Shown here: positions 12,633 to 12,647 of the stretch, one piece after another
Layout: every line of letters begins with the position of its first letter
Position numbering within the stretch: the stretch's first letter is position 1
Source: Patescibacteria group bacterium UBA5187
GTDB taxonomy: Bacteria; Patescibacteriota; Minisyncoccia; Phycocordibacterales; PALSA-1337
NCBI GenBank assembly: GCA_002413065.1
Contig: DHWH01000005.1
Location: 193 to 12,839 of the forward strand
Length of the DNA stretch: 12,647 bases
Direction: 5' to 3'
Notes under the pieces: generated by a model
The model's input: only the letters and a program-made list of their open reading frames with translations
What the model was told of the DNA's origin: nothing
Databases searched by the model: none
Made by a program: the position numbers and the translations under genes

Positions 12633-12647
12633 CCTCCGCTGTCAAAG

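Noticed and set aside
1..12647. CRISPR array, tandem satellite, riboswitch or rRNA/tRNA genes
   Set aside because: Reading both strands I saw no regularly spaced direct repeats and no conserved structured RNA; a covariance-model scan would be needed to exclude small RNAs.

Overview
The window looks like a chromosomal segment of a Patescibacteria (Candidate Phyla Radiation) bacterium. This is inferred from gene style: short genes, almost no Shine-Dalgarno sequences, extended -10 promoters lying directly against start codons, a C-terminal WWP-type secreted domain, and small hypothetical proteins of a kind I associate with that group. TGA is used as a stop (10396-10398), so the UGA=Gly code of Gracilibacteria and Absconditabacteria does not apply. 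I see no rRNA, tRNA, CRISPR array or phage module.

Layout. Positions 1-352 hold the 3' end of a secreted protein with a Gly/Pro linker and an Ig-like domain; a hairpin at 360-398 ends it and the gene facing it. Positions 400-966 (-) encode a two-helix membrane protein with an extracytoplasmic sensor-like domain and no output domain. Diverging from it, 1076-2071 (+) encodes an exported beta-rich protein of unknown function. Then comes a long minus-strand block read from 6458 down to 2159: a membrane-anchored phospholipase D-type nuclease, a membrane-anchored OB-fold protein, a duplicated DoxX-type membrane protein, a ZIP metal transporter and a type II NADH dehydrogenase. The first two form one pair under a promoter at 6498-6525. 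The last three form a redox/metal cluster with promoter-like sequences in front of each gene. The plus strand from 6571 carries a BaiN/HI0933-type flavoprotein, a five-bladed beta-propeller glycosidase-like protein and a DUF892 ferritin-like protein. From 9618 to 10857 three small minus-strand genes follow: a lysine-rich 77-residue protein whose start codon lies in a hairpin, an orphan of 116 residues with a good promoter and terminator, and a 153-residue hypothetical. An RluF-type pseudouridine synthase (10918-11646, +) converges on and overlaps an IS256-type transposase with an N-terminal zinc ribbon (11600-12607, -).

Together the genes suggest a small-genome cell that keeps a minimal NADH-quinone redox branch (NDH-2 with DoxX), metal import, surface nucleic-acid processing (PLD plus OB-fold) and oxidative-stress functions. 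The most unusual features are the repeated leaderless promoter layout, the hairpin over a start codon in front of the lysine-rich gene, the PLD/OB pair with an altered HKD motif, and the transposase reading frame that seems to run out of its element into rluF.
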